41,423 bases of DNA from Candidatus Bipolaricaulota bacterium (lineage in GTDB: Bacteria; Bipolaricaulota; Bipolaricaulia; Bipolaricaulales; Bipolaricaulaceae), in contig CALKFO010000019.1 in NCBI GenBank assembly GCA_938084765.1, positions 1 to 41,423 on the forward strand, in the 5' to 3' direction. Below the pieces are notes generated by a model that searched no databases, had not been told where the DNA came from, and saw nothing but the letters and a program-made list of their open reading frames with translations. Positions 31,726 through 39,056 of the stretch are shown in pieces. How positions within the stretch are numbered: the stretch's first letter is position 1; the number at the start of each line of letters is the position of its first letter. Position numbers and translations under genes: made by a program.

Positions 31726-32265
31726 ATGAGCAAAAGGGAGCGCCTTCCGGATTGGCTGACGGCCAGCCGCGTTCTCATTGCCTTGGCCATTCTGGCCTTG
31801 ATCCCTGCGGGGCCGCAGGCCTTGGGCGTGGTGGCCGGCCTCCTCCTTTTGGGGTGGACCACGGACATGGTGGACGGCCGCCTGGCCCGCCGCTACGAAA
31901 AAGGGGCCACCTGGCTGGGCGAGCACGACTTTCAAATCGACATGCTCATGGTCCTCGCCTCCGCCGTGTTTTTGGTGAGCACCGGGCTTGTGCCCGCGGA
32001 GGTGGGTCTTCCCTACATCGTGACGGCGGTGCTCATCTCCCTGTACACCCTGCGCTACCGGCACTTCTTGAAGTTCAAGTCCGTGACCATGCTGTTGGCC
32101 TTTCCTTGGGTGTTCACGCCCTTCATCATCGCCCTTTTCCGTGAGCCGGCGGCGGCCTACGCTGGGCTGGTGTGGATGATCCTCGCCCTCATCCTGGACT
32201 GGCGCCGCTTCCTGGGCGTGGTGGGCGACTTCCTCGCCGGGGCCCGGGCCTACTTCCGCCGCTAA
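31726..32265 (+). CDS. CDP-alcohol phosphatidyltransferase family protein
   Basis: 179 residues with about six hydrophobic helices. The family signature lies at residues ~46-70: TDMVDGRLAR, then GEHD...D, i.e. DGxxAR with the three following metal-binding Asp positions retained. The second Gly of the consensus (AR-x8-G-x3-D) is shifted by one residue. The enzyme transfers a phosphatidyl group from CDP-diacylglycerol to an alcohol such as glycerol phosphate; which one is unclear. ATG at 31726 is 8 bases past the stop of the lptF-lptD fusion and may share its transcript, although TATAAT immediately in front suggests a separate promoter. Its end overlaps the convergent ruvB by 4 bases. Confidence 0.82.
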   Translation: MSKRERLPDWLTASRVLIALAILALIPAGPQALGVVAGLLLLGWTTDMVDGRLARRYEKGATWLGEHDFQIDMLMVLASAVFLVSTGLVPAEVGLPYIVTAVLISLYTLRYRHFLKFKSVTMLLAFPWVFTPFIIALFREPAAAYAGLVWMILALILDWRRFLGVVGDFLAGARAYFRR

Positions 32266-33263
32266 AGGAGCGAGGAGGGCGCGCGGCCCAAGTGGGCATA
32301 GGCCCGCTCCGTGGCCACCCGGCCCTGGGGCGTCTTCCGGATGAAGCCCATGGCGATGAGGTACGGCTCGTATAGCTCGGCGATCGTCTCGGGGTCCTCG
32401 CCCAAGGCCGCGCTGAGGGTCTCCAACCCCACCGGCCCGCCCGCAAACCGGTCGATCATCACCGCCAGGATGCGCCGATCCAACTCGTCCAGGCCGGCTC
32501 CGTCGATCCCCAGCATGCGGAGGGTCTCGCGGGCCACCTCCAGGCTGATGGTGGAATGCCCCTGGACCTGGGCCACATCCCGCGCCCGGCGCAGCAGGCG
32601 CAGGGCGATGCGCGGGGTGCCCCGCGCCAAGGACCCCAACTCCCAGGCGGCCTCGGGCGTGATCCCCACCCCCAATTTCTCCGCGGCCCGCCGCAAGATC
32701 TCCGCCAGTTCCTCAGGCCCATAGAACTCCAGGCGAAACACGACCTCGAACCGGTCCCGCAAGGGCGTGGTGAGGAGGCCCTCCCGGGTTGTGGCCCCGA
32801 TCAACGTGAAAGGAGCCAACGGGAGCTCGATGCAACGGGCATGGGGTCCCTCCCCCAACACGATGGGAAGCTTCCAGTCCTCCATGGCTGGATAAAGGAT
32901 CTCCTCCACTTTGGGGTGCAGGCGATGGATCTCGTCCACAAAGAGGATGTCCCCGGGCGCAAGATGGGTGAGGATGGCCGCGAGATCCCCGGGACGTTCC
33001 AAGGCGGGACCGGAGGTGACCTTGATCTTGACGCCCATTTCGTGGGCGATCACATGGGCCAGCGTGGTTTTCCCCAGCCCGGGCGGGGAAAGGAGGAGCA
33101 CATGGTCCAACGGTTCCCCGCGGGCCTTGGCCGCCTGGATATAAACCCTGAGGCGCTCCTTGATCTTCTCCTGCCCCACGAACTCCGCCAGGGTCTGTGG
33201 GCGCAGGGCGCGCAGCTGAGGCTCGGTGGCCTCCGCTTGCGGGTCCAACCACCGGGCACGCAT
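32262..33263 (-). CDS. ruvB: Holliday junction branch-migration ATPase RuvB
   Basis: 333 residues, standard length. AAA+ motor that drives branch migration with RuvA. N-terminal signature LRPQTLAEFVGQEKIKERL, Walker A SPPGLGKTTLAH (the first G of the usual GPPG is S here), Walker B ILFVDEIHRL, sensor 1 LIGATTREG, the arginine finger LRDRFEVVFRLEFY, and a C-terminal winged helix beginning DELDRRILAVMIDRF. ATG at 33263 has a TACAAT -10 box 9 bases upstream and no Shine-Dalgarno. No ruvA or ruvC is in the window. Convergent 4-base overlap with the phosphatidyltransferase. Confidence 0.96.
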   Translation of the reverse strand: MRARWLDPQAEATEPQLRALRPQTLAEFVGQEKIKERLRVYIQAAKARGEPLDHVLLLSPPGLGKTTLAHVIAHEMGVKIKVTSGPALERPGDLAAILTHLAPGDILFVDEIHRLHPKVEEILYPAMEDWKLPIVLGEGPHARCIELPLAPFTLIGATTREGLLTTPLRDRFEVVFRLEFYGPEELAEILRRAAEKLGVGITPEAAWELGSLARGTPRIALRLLRRARDVAQVQGHSTISLEVARETLRMLGIDGAGLDELDRRILAVMIDRFAGGPVGLETLSAALGEDPETIAELYEPYLIAMGFIRKTPQGRVATERAYAHLGRAPSSLL

Positions 33264-33272
33264 GGTGCGGCC

Positions 33273-33278
33273 ATTGTA
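33273..33278 (-). promoter_or_regulatory. -10 box of ruvB (leaderless)
   Basis: TACAAT on the minus strand ends 9 bases before the ATG at 33263 with no Shine-Dalgarno between. It is divergent from a second TACAAT at 33327-33332 that serves the plus strand. Confidence 0.5.
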
Positions 33279-33303
33279 GCCGGAAGACCCGGTCGCGCAC
33301 CAG

Positions 33304-33332
33304 TTGCTGCCTACGTACCGCGGGCCTACAAT
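33304..33332 (+). promoter_or_regulatory. Promoter of the TolB-like/ribF/tsaB chain
   Basis: TTGCTG (33304-33309), 17 bases, TACAAT (33327-33332), then 9 bases to the ATG at 33342. The leader would be two or three bases at most. Confidence 0.55.
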
Positions 33333-33341
33333 GGCTAACCG

Positions 33342-34145
33342 ATGCGTGCCGTGCTCGTTTTCCTCTTGTCCCTAGGGGGGTGGGCCCAGGTGTGGGACCT
33401 CACCGCCATGGATTGGTCCTGGGATGGCGTCCACATGCTGATGGTGTCCCAGGGGCAGCTTTATGTGGGTCTGGCGCCGGAGGGTCGGGCCCTGCGGCTG
33501 CTGTATGTGGGCTTTCGCCTGGAATGGGCCCGCTTTGCTGGAAAAGATCACCTGGTGTTCTCCGCCCCCCTTGCGGAGGGAGGATGGGGCCTTTGGTGGG
33601 GCACCCTGGCTGAGGATTCCCCGGCCCTCCTCTACACCTCCTCCGCGCCCCTGCGATGGCCTACAGCCTCCTGGGACGGCACCCAGGTCGCCTTCGTGGA
33701 AGACTGGGATCGCTTGATGGTGCTGGATGTGCGGACGGGCGCAGTGGAGCTGGCCGTGGGCGGGGCTTGGCCCAAGGCCACCCCGGAGTTCACCCCCCAG
33801 GGCTTGGGCCTCCTCTTCGCGGGGCTGCTCCTCCACGAGGGCGAGGGAAGCTGGGACCTTTTTTATTACGACCTCCGCACCCGCGACCTGATTCAGCTCA
33901 CGGTGGATCCTTATTTTGACTGGTGTCCTCGCATCTCGCCCGATGGCCTTTGGGTGGCCTTCGTCTCCAACCGAGGTGGTGCGCCCGATATCTGGGTGTT
34001 GCCGCTCGGGGCCGGCGAGCCCTTCCCGGTGACCGCGGACCCCTGGGAGGACGCCTTTCCCGCCTGGTCTCCAGACGGGAGCGCCTTGAGCTACGCCTCC
34101 CGCCGGCCCCAGGGCTGGGTGTTCCTCGTGGTGGGCGCCTACTAA
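33342..34145 (+). CDS. Secreted TolB-like beta-propeller protein
   Basis: 267 residues. The N-terminus MRAVLVFLLSLGGWAQ is a short signal peptide. The mature part contains repeated blade motifs of the WD40-like/PD40 type seen in TolB: MDWSWDGVHMLMV, ASWDGTQVAFVEDWD, PRISPDGLWVAFVSNRGG, FPAWSPDGSALSYASRRP. The protein is shorter than full TolB and lacks the N-terminal TolB domain, so it may be a periplasmic propeller with a binding or scaffold role. ATG at 33342 has a TACAAT box 9 bases ahead. The gene is 4 bases from ribF and likely co-transcribed; the pairing gives no clear functional link. Confidence 0.78.
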   Translation: MRAVLVFLLSLGGWAQVWDLTAMDWSWDGVHMLMVSQGQLYVGLAPEGRALRLLYVGFRLEWARFAGKDHLVFSAPLAEGGWGLWWGTLAEDSPALLYTSSAPLRWPTASWDGTQVAFVEDWDRLMVLDVRTGAVELAVGGAWPKATPEFTPQGLGLLFAGLLLHEGEGSWDLFYYDLRTRDLIQLTVDPYFDWCPRISPDGLWVAFVSNRGGAPDIWVLPLGAGEPFPVTADPWEDAFPAWSPDGSALSYASRRPQGWVFLVVGAY

Positions 34146-34149
34146 GCCT

Positions 34150-35022
34150 ATGCGGGTGATCGCCGTAGGACGCTTCGATGGCGTCCATTTGGGCCATCGT
34201 CACCTTCTTTCCCAGGCCCGCACCTTGGCCCGGGCTCGGGGCTGCTCCCTCTTGGCCTACACCTTTCCCCCCGATCCCCCGGCCCTTCTCCCCCTTTCGG
34301 TCAAGGTGCGCCTCTTGGGGGAGCTGGCGGACGAGGTGGAGGTGGTGTCCTTGGCCGAGGTGCGGGACCTGGGCGCGGAGGAGTTTCTGCGTCGGGAGAT
34401 CCGGGAGCGGCTCGGCGGCTGTGTCCTGGTCATGGGGCCCGATCACCGTTTCGGACGGGCGCGGGAGGCCGGCCCGGAGCAGGCCCGCGCGCTCGGGGAA
34501 AAACTGGGGCTCGAGGTGTGGGTGGTGGAGCCGTTTCAGCTGGACGGAAAGGTGGTGAGCGCGAGCCTGGTGCGGGAGCTCATCGCCCAGGGCGCCGTGG
34601 ATCGTGCCGCCCGCCTTCTGGGCCGTCCCCCTGTTCTGGTGGGCCGCGTCGTTTCAGGAGTGGGCCTCGCCCGCCAATTGGGGTTTCCCACCCTCAATCT
34701 GGCGTTGGACCCGATTTTGGTGCGCCCGGCCGACGGCGTGTACGCGGCCTGGGCCTTCTGGCCTGGCGGCCGGGCTCCCGGCCTCTTCTACCAGGGGAAG
34801 CGCCCCACCTTTCCTGGTCTGCCGGCTTCTGCGGAAGTGCACCTGTTCTCCCCTCCTCCGCCCGGGCTGGAGGAGCTTGAGGTGCAGCTCCTCGCCTGGC
34901 TTCGTCCGGACCAGGCCTTTTCCTCGCCGCAGGAGTTGGCCCGCCAGATCGAGCGCGATGTGGAGCGGGCTCGCCAGCTTTTGACCAAATGCGCGCCGCC
35001 GCAGCCCCTCCTTTGGGTATGA
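34150..35022 (+). CDS. ribF: Bifunctional riboflavin kinase/FAD synthetase RibF
   Basis: Converts riboflavin to FMN and then to FAD. 290 residues. The N-terminal nucleotidyltransferase domain shows GRFDGVHLGHRHLL with the HxGH ATP site and GPDHRFGR further on; the C-terminal riboflavin kinase domain shows GVGLARQLGFPTLNL, with the PTxN motif spelled PTLN, and ADGVYAAWAFW. ATG at 34150 lies 4 bases after the TolB-like stop, so it depends on upstream translation; there is no strong Shine-Dalgarno. Its TGA stop is inside the TATGAT -10 box of tsaB. Confidence 0.94.
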   Translation: MRVIAVGRFDGVHLGHRHLLSQARTLARARGCSLLAYTFPPDPPALLPLSVKVRLLGELADEVEVVSLAEVRDLGAEEFLRREIRERLGGCVLVMGPDHRFGRAREAGPEQARALGEKLGLEVWVVEPFQLDGKVVSASLVRELIAQGAVDRAARLLGRPPVLVGRVVSGVGLARQLGFPTLNLALDPILVRPADGVYAAWAFWPGGRAPGLFYQGKRPTFPGLPASAEVHLFSPPPPGLEELEVQLLAWLRPDQAFSSPQELARQIERDVERARQLLTKCAPPQPLLWV

Positions 35023-35030
35023 TCGAGTCC
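35018..35030 (+). promoter_or_regulatory. Leaderless promoter -10 of tsaB, containing the ribF stop
   Basis: TATGAT (35018-35023) holds the ribF TGA (35020-35022) and ends 7 bases before the ATG at 35031. No -35 was found. Confidence 0.45.
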
Positions 35031-35681
35031 ATGCATGTCTTGGCCGTGGAGAGCGCTGCGAGTACCGGCGGAGTAGGAATTCTTGGACCCAAAGCTCAGG
35101 TAGAGCTCCTCACCCCCCTCGGTCCTGGGTGGGGGGAGGTCCTGCCCAAGCTCGTTCAAGAGGCCTTGAGCCTGGCCCGCCTGGGCTGGGAGGAGATCGG
35201 GCTTTTGGCGGTGGACATCGGGCCCGGTTCGTTCACCGGGGTGCGCATGGGCCTGAGCCTGGTCAAGGCACTGGCCCAGGTGCGGGGTCTTCCCGTGGTG
35301 GGCGTGCGGCAAACCGAGGTCCTGGGCCTTCCCTGGGCGGCGGTGTGGCCGGGACGGGTCTGTGTGTGGATCCACGACCGGCGGGACTACCTCTACATGG
35401 CCTGGGTCGACCCGGGGCGGGCGGGTCGGGAGGCCGTGCTCACCTTTTCCCAGGCCTTGCCCAAATTGCGCGAGCATCCTCAGGTCCTTCTCGTGGGATC
35501 TGGAGCCCAACGCTTCGCCGCTGAACTCCGGGAGCAGGCCCCCGAGGTGGTGCTCGCCCCCGAGCCCTTCTCCGTGCCGCGCCCGCTCGTTTTGGCGCAA
35601 ATCGCGCGCGCCAAGTATAATGGCGAAGGAAGTTGCGACGTCCTTGCATTGGAACCGCATTACGTTCACGAGGAGGGATGA
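35031..35681 (+). CDS. tsaB: tRNA threonylcarbamoyladenosine biosynthesis protein TsaB
   Basis: Partner of TsaD and TsaE in forming t6A37 on ANN-decoding tRNAs. 216 residues. N-terminal VLAVESAASTGGVGIL, then the hallmark DIGPGSFTGVRMGLSLVKAL, which distinguishes TsaB from the catalytic TsaD (no HxxxH metal site is present). ATG at 35031 is preceded by TATGAT and no Shine-Dalgarno. An upstream in-frame ATG would lie inside ribF. A strong promoter for rpmB is nested near its 3' end. Confidence 0.94.
   Translation: MHVLAVESAASTGGVGILGPKAQVELLTPLGPGWGEVLPKLVQEALSLARLGWEEIGLLAVDIGPGSFTGVRMGLSLVKALAQVRGLPVVGVRQTEVLGLPWAAVWPGRVCVWIHDRRDYLYMAWVDPGRAGREAVLTFSQALPKLREHPQVLLVGSGAQRFAAELREQAPEVVLAPEPFSVPRPLVLAQIARAKYNGEGSCDVLALEPHYVHEEG
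35592..35621 (+). promoter_or_regulatory. Internal promoter for rpmB within tsaB
   Basis: TTGGCG (35592-35597), 18 bases, TATAAT (35616-35621). The leader to ATG 35683 would be about 55 bases and contains GAGGAGGG as the Shine-Dalgarno. Suits separate, stronger expression of a ribosomal protein. Confidence 0.6.
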
Positions 35682-35682
35682 C

Positions 35683-35871
35683 ATGGCTCGGGAATGTGCG
35701 ATCTGTGGCCGGAGGGTGAGCTACGGTCGGAGCGTTTCCCATTCCGGCAAGCGAAGCCCGAAGGCCCGTGCGCCCAACTTGCAGCGCGTCCACGCCGTGA
35801 TTGACGGGGTCAGGCGGAGGATCCGGGTGTGCACCCGGTGCCTCAAGGCCGGCAAGGTCCAGAAGGCCTGA
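35683..35871 (+). CDS. rpmB: Large ribosomal subunit protein bL28
   Basis: 62 residues, very basic. Two CxxC pairs, ECAICGRR at residues ~4-11 and RVCTRCLK at ~48-55, mark the zinc-binding form of bL28. The conserved core is SHSGKRSPKARAPNLQRV. ATG at 35683 comes one base after the tsaB stop, with GAGGAGGG before it. The zinc form is often paired with a zinc-free paralogue under zinc limitation in other bacteria; none is visible here. Confidence 0.95.
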   Translation: MARECAICGRRVSYGRSVSHSGKRSPKARAPNLQRVHAVIDGVRRRIRVCTRCLKAGKVQKA

Positions 35872-35882
35872 AAGGAGGTGAT
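35871..35882 (+). promoter_or_regulatory. Orphan 12-base anti-SD complement
   Basis: AAAGGAGGTGAT matches the 3' end of 16S rRNA perfectly but has no properly spaced start codon; ATG 35881 overlaps it. The binding-protein gene starts at 35938 with its own GGGAGG. GGTGA can pair with TCACC about 25 bases downstream, which could hide it. Confidence 0.5.
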
Positions 35883-35937
35883 GGGCGGCGGAAACAGAGG
35901 TTCACCATACCGAGCTTTCCCAAAAAGGGAGGTTGTC

Positions 35938-37827
35938 ATGCGCAAGGCCTTGGCGGTTGTAGCGGTTGTGGGTGTTTTGGCGGCTGGCCAAGTCCTGCAC
36001 ATCGGGCTTTTTGAGGATTTGACCACCACCAACATCTGGGCCCAGATCGGACCGGACGCCACGGTTTGGAACACTTACGTGTTGGGAGGCCAGTACGGAA
36101 GCCTTTACGGCTCAGTGCCCCCAACCTGGACTTGGCTTCCTAGCTTGGCCGACGGTTTCCCCAGCGACTTCGTGGAGGAAGATGGGAAGTGGGTGGCCAC
36201 GGTGAAGATTCGCCAGGGCATCACCTGGACTGATGGCACCCCCCTCACCGCAGATGACGTGGTGTTCACGTTCAATGTCCTCCTCACCCAAGTGGGCGGG
36301 ATGCGCATGGCTTTAGCGCTGGGCGGCAACTGGCCCGCATACTGTCCGGATACCCTCCTCGCTGTGGAGAAGGTCGATGACTACACCGTGAAGTTCGTGT
36401 ACGCCGAGGAGCCTGGCCTGGGCGAGTGGACCTTTGGAGCGCTCGGTTGCCCCATCGTGCAAAAGGCTTATTGGGAGCCGAAGTTCCAAGCGGCCCTTCA
36501 GACCGAGGACCCCGCTGGTTCGCTCCTGGCTGTGGTTCCCGTGGACGAACCGATCTTGGGCGGGTATGACTTCGCCCGGTGGGAGCCTGGAGCGTTCGCC
36601 GTTGTTGAGAGGAACCCTACCTATTATGGCACCGGTGAAATCCTCACCTTGTACGAGGGCGGCGGCGCGGAGATTTCGAACCCCAGGCTGAACTACCGCT
36701 TCGAAGCCTATGGCGGCGCAAAAACCGGGCCCGTGCTCCACAAGCTTGTGGAAGGTCCGTATGTGGACTCCATCATCTACCCCATCTACCTCAACCAGGA
36801 TGCGGCCGTATTGGCCCTCCAGAAGGGCGAGATCGCCATGTTCCTGAACCCCTTGGGCTTGGCCAAAGGGTTTGAGGACCGGCTCAAGGCCACCCCGGGT
36901 GTGCAGATCATCGCCAACCCGCCGTGGGGCTTCCGGTACCTCGCGTTCAACATGCGCCGGGAGCCCATGAACTACAAAGCCTTCCGGGTGGCCATCGCTA
37001 CGCTCATCGACCGGGAGTACGTTGCCAATAGTGTGTTCCAGGGGATCATCACCCCCATGTACTCCGTCGTTCCCGAGTCCAACCCGTTCTGGCACAACCC
37101 CGACATCGTGGTGTATGGCAAGGGCCTGACCCATGCCGAGCGGGTGGCCGAGGCTGTGCGCATCCTCAAGGAAGCCGGCTTCTCCTGGGATGCTGAGCCC
37201 AAGGTGATCAACCCTGGCACCCGCAATGAGGCGGTGATCGGCGTTCTGCCGGACGGCCAAGTAGTTCCTGCGCCCAAGGGCTTCAAGCTTCCGGATGGCC
37301 GGTACTGCCCCGAGCTGGAGCTCCTGGCCCCTTCGGCAGGGTACGACCCGCTCCGGGCCACGTTCGCCCTGTACATCGAGCAGTGGTGCAGGGAGCTCGC
37401 CATCCCCATCAAGGCTAACCTCACCGGGTTCAACGTCATCGTGAACAAGGTGTGGGCACCCGATGGATTTGACTTCGACATCTACATGCTGGGTTGGAGT
37501 TTGGGCAACCCGGCTTTCCCTGATTACCTCTATTACTTCTGGCACTCCTCGCAGGACGTGCCTGACGGGTTCAACACCCCGGGCTATCGCAACCCCGAAT
37601 TCGACCGGCTGGCGGAGGCCTTCTTGAAGGCCAAGAGCGTGGAGGAGGCCCGGCCCTTGGTGTTCCGCATGCAGGAGCTCCTGGCTGAGGATGTGCCCTA
37701 TGTGGTGCTCTTTGACACCCCCATCAAGGAGGCCTTCCGCGCGGACATGATCGAGTTCCCGTATACCGAGGTCCTGGGCGGGATCCAGTTCGTGTGGCCG
37801 CTCACCACGGTCAAGGCTCTCAAGTGA
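35938..37827 (+). CDS. ABC-transporter solute-binding protein, family 5 (peptide type)
   Basis: 629 residues. The start ATG at 35938 has GGGAGG in front and begins a Sec signal peptide (MRKALAVVAVVGVLAAGQ) with no lipobox Cys, so the mature protein is periplasmic. The family-5 pattern is complete: an early LADGFPSDF, then WVATVKIRQGITWTDGTPLTADDVVFTF, a middle VAIATLIDREYVANSVF, and a C-terminal YRNPEFDRLAEAFL with YVVLFDTP. The frame extends 20 codons further upstream, but that would destroy the signal. It binds oligopeptides or a related solute for the following permease; the exact ligand is unknown. A terminator follows it. Confidence 0.9.
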   Translation: MRKALAVVAVVGVLAAGQVLHIGLFEDLTTTNIWAQIGPDATVWNTYVLGGQYGSLYGSVPPTWTWLPSLADGFPSDFVEEDGKWVATVKIRQGITWTDGTPLTADDVVFTFNVLLTQVGGMRMALALGGNWPAYCPDTLLAVEKVDDYTVKFVYAEEPGLGEWTFGALGCPIVQKAYWEPKFQAALQTEDPAGSLLAVVPVDEPILGGYDFARWEPGAFAVVERNPTYYGTGEILTLYEGGGAEISNPRLNYRFEAYGGAKTGPVLHKLVEGPYVDSIIYPIYLNQDAAVLALQKGEIAMFLNPLGLAKGFEDRLKATPGVQIIANPPWGFRYLAFNMRREPMNYKAFRVAIATLIDREYVANSVFQGIITPMYSVVPESNPFWHNPDIVVYGKGLTHAERVAEAVRILKEAGFSWDAEPKVINPGTRNEAVIGVLPDGQVVPAPKGFKLPDGRYCPELELLAPSAGYDPLRATFALYIEQWCRELAIPIKANLTGFNVIVNKVWAPDGFDFDIYMLGWSLGNPAFPDYLYYFWHSSQDVPDGFNTPGYRNPEFDRLAEAFLKAKSVEEARPLVFRMQELLAEDVPYVVLFDTPIKEAFRADMIEFPYTEVLGGIQFVWPLTTVKALK

Positions 37828-37845
37828 ACGGGATGCGCAAAGGAT

Positions 37846-37879
37846 GCGGGGGGTGGTGCTGGGCCACCCCCCGCTTTTT
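37846..37879 (+). terminator. Intrinsic terminator/attenuator
   Basis: Perfect 11-base stem (37846-37856 with 37864-37874), 7-base loop, TTTTT at 37875-37879. It lies 19 bases after the binding-protein gene and 17 bases before the first permease start, so it likely lowers permease expression relative to the binding protein. Confidence 0.9.
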
Positions 37880-37895
37880 CGCCTAGGAGAGAAAA

Positions 37896-39047
37896 ATGCT
37901 GCGCTTCATCCTCTCGCGGCTGGTCCAGATCGCCATCACCTTCTTCCTCTTCTTGACCGTGGTGTTCCTCCTGTTCCAGGCCATGCCCGGGGACTACACC
38001 AAACAGTTCATCATGAACCCCAAGATTCCGCCTGAAGCAAGGAAGGCCCTGCAAGAGCGGCTAGGTCTTACCGGAAGCGTTTGGGATCAATACATCCACT
38101 ACGTGCGCAACGTGTTCACCGGGAATCTGGGCGTCTCGTTCCAGCATTATCCTCGTGAGGTTTGGGACATCATCAAAGAGCGACTCCCCCGCACGGCTGT
38201 GCTCTTCCTCGTCGCAGAGCTGGTGGCCTTTGCCCTGGGCTACCCGTTGGGGAAATACATCGCCTGGCGCAGAGGGCGGACCTCAGATTACGTGGTCACC
38301 GTGACCGGGATCCTCTTTTACACCATCTTCACCCCTCTTTTGGCCATCATCCTCCTTTTTGTATTCTCCAATGCGCTGGGTTGGTTCAGAAGCGGAGGGT
38401 TCCTTACGCCCAGCCTTTGGCTGCGGCCGCCGGTGCAACCCCAGACCGTGTTCCTGCTTCTGACCGCGACCGTGCTCGGCCTTCTTGGGCTGTGGAGCGG
38501 CAGCTTCTTTCTCACCAAACGGATCGGGCATCCGCGGCCGCGGGCCTGGACCCGGCGCGGTCTCGTCCTGTTCGGCGTGATCTTGGCCACTTGGGCTTGG
38601 TGGAGTTCTGGCCTCGGTCCTTACGTCTGGGACATCGTTTGGCACATGTTCCTGCCTGTTTTGGCCGTGACCCTCATCTCCTTTGGAGGAACGATGCTCC
38701 TCATGCGGGACTCCATGCTTGAAGTGATTCGCGAGGATTACATCACCACCGCCAAAGCCAAAGGCCTTCCCGACAAAGTCGTGCGCGACAAACACGCGGC
38801 CCGCACCGCCCTTCTTCCCACCGTGACCAACTTCACCATCGGCCTTGGCTTCATTGTCTCCGGAGGCATCGTCACGGAAACCATGTTCTCCTGGAAAGGG
38901 ATGGGGTTGACCTATCTGGAAGCTGTGCTCCAACAGGACTTCCCTTTGGCCATGGGCTGCCTTACCTTCACCGGGATTCTGGTGCTTCTCCTGCACCTGG
39001 TGGTGGACGTGCTCTATGCCCTCTTGGACCCGCGCATTTCCTATTGA
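37896..39047 (+). CDS. ABC-type peptide permease, DppB/OppB family, with extra helices
   Basis: 383 residues; usual members are ~300-340. N-terminal helix LRFILSRLVQIAITFFLFL and the segment PGDYTKQF fit DppB. The EAA loop is at DYITTAKAKGLPDKVVRDKHAARTALLP, near the C-terminus, and interacts with the ATPase. Between the third helix (IILLFVFSNALGWF) and the DIVWHMFLPVLAVTL helix lies an insertion of ~90 residues carrying two additional hydrophobic segments (TVFLLLTATVLGLLGLW and LVLFGVILATWAWW). ATG at 37896 has AGGAGAG in front. It follows the terminator and leads the membrane part of the operon. Confidence 0.9.
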   Translation: MLRFILSRLVQIAITFFLFLTVVFLLFQAMPGDYTKQFIMNPKIPPEARKALQERLGLTGSVWDQYIHYVRNVFTGNLGVSFQHYPREVWDIIKERLPRTAVLFLVAELVAFALGYPLGKYIAWRRGRTSDYVVTVTGILFYTIFTPLLAIILLFVFSNALGWFRSGGFLTPSLWLRPPVQPQTVFLLLTATVLGLLGLWSGSFFLTKRIGHPRPRAWTRRGLVLFGVILATWAWWSSGLGPYVWDIVWHMFLPVLAVTLISFGGTMLLMRDSMLEVIREDYITTAKAKGLPDKVVRDKHAARTALLPTVTNFTIGLGFIVSGGIVTETMFSWKGMGLTYLEAVLQQDFPLAMGCLTFTGILVLLLHLVVDVLYALLDPRISY

Positions 39048-39056
39048 GGAGAGGTT

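Noticed and set aside
34137-34149. TACTAA before ribF as a leaderless -10
   Set aside because: It does not fit TAnnnT and is too close (about 4 bases) to the ATG; ribF is better explained by coupling to the gene before it.
35878-35937. Binding protein starting at GTG 35878 or ATG 35881 (19-20 more residues)
   Set aside because: Start would overlap the Shine-Dalgarno itself, and the extra residues would move the signal peptide away from the N-terminus; ATG 35938 has its own good SD.
36313-37545. 410-codon minus-strand frame opposite the binding-protein gene
   Set aside because: No recognisable motif; the plus strand encodes a full family-5 binding protein.
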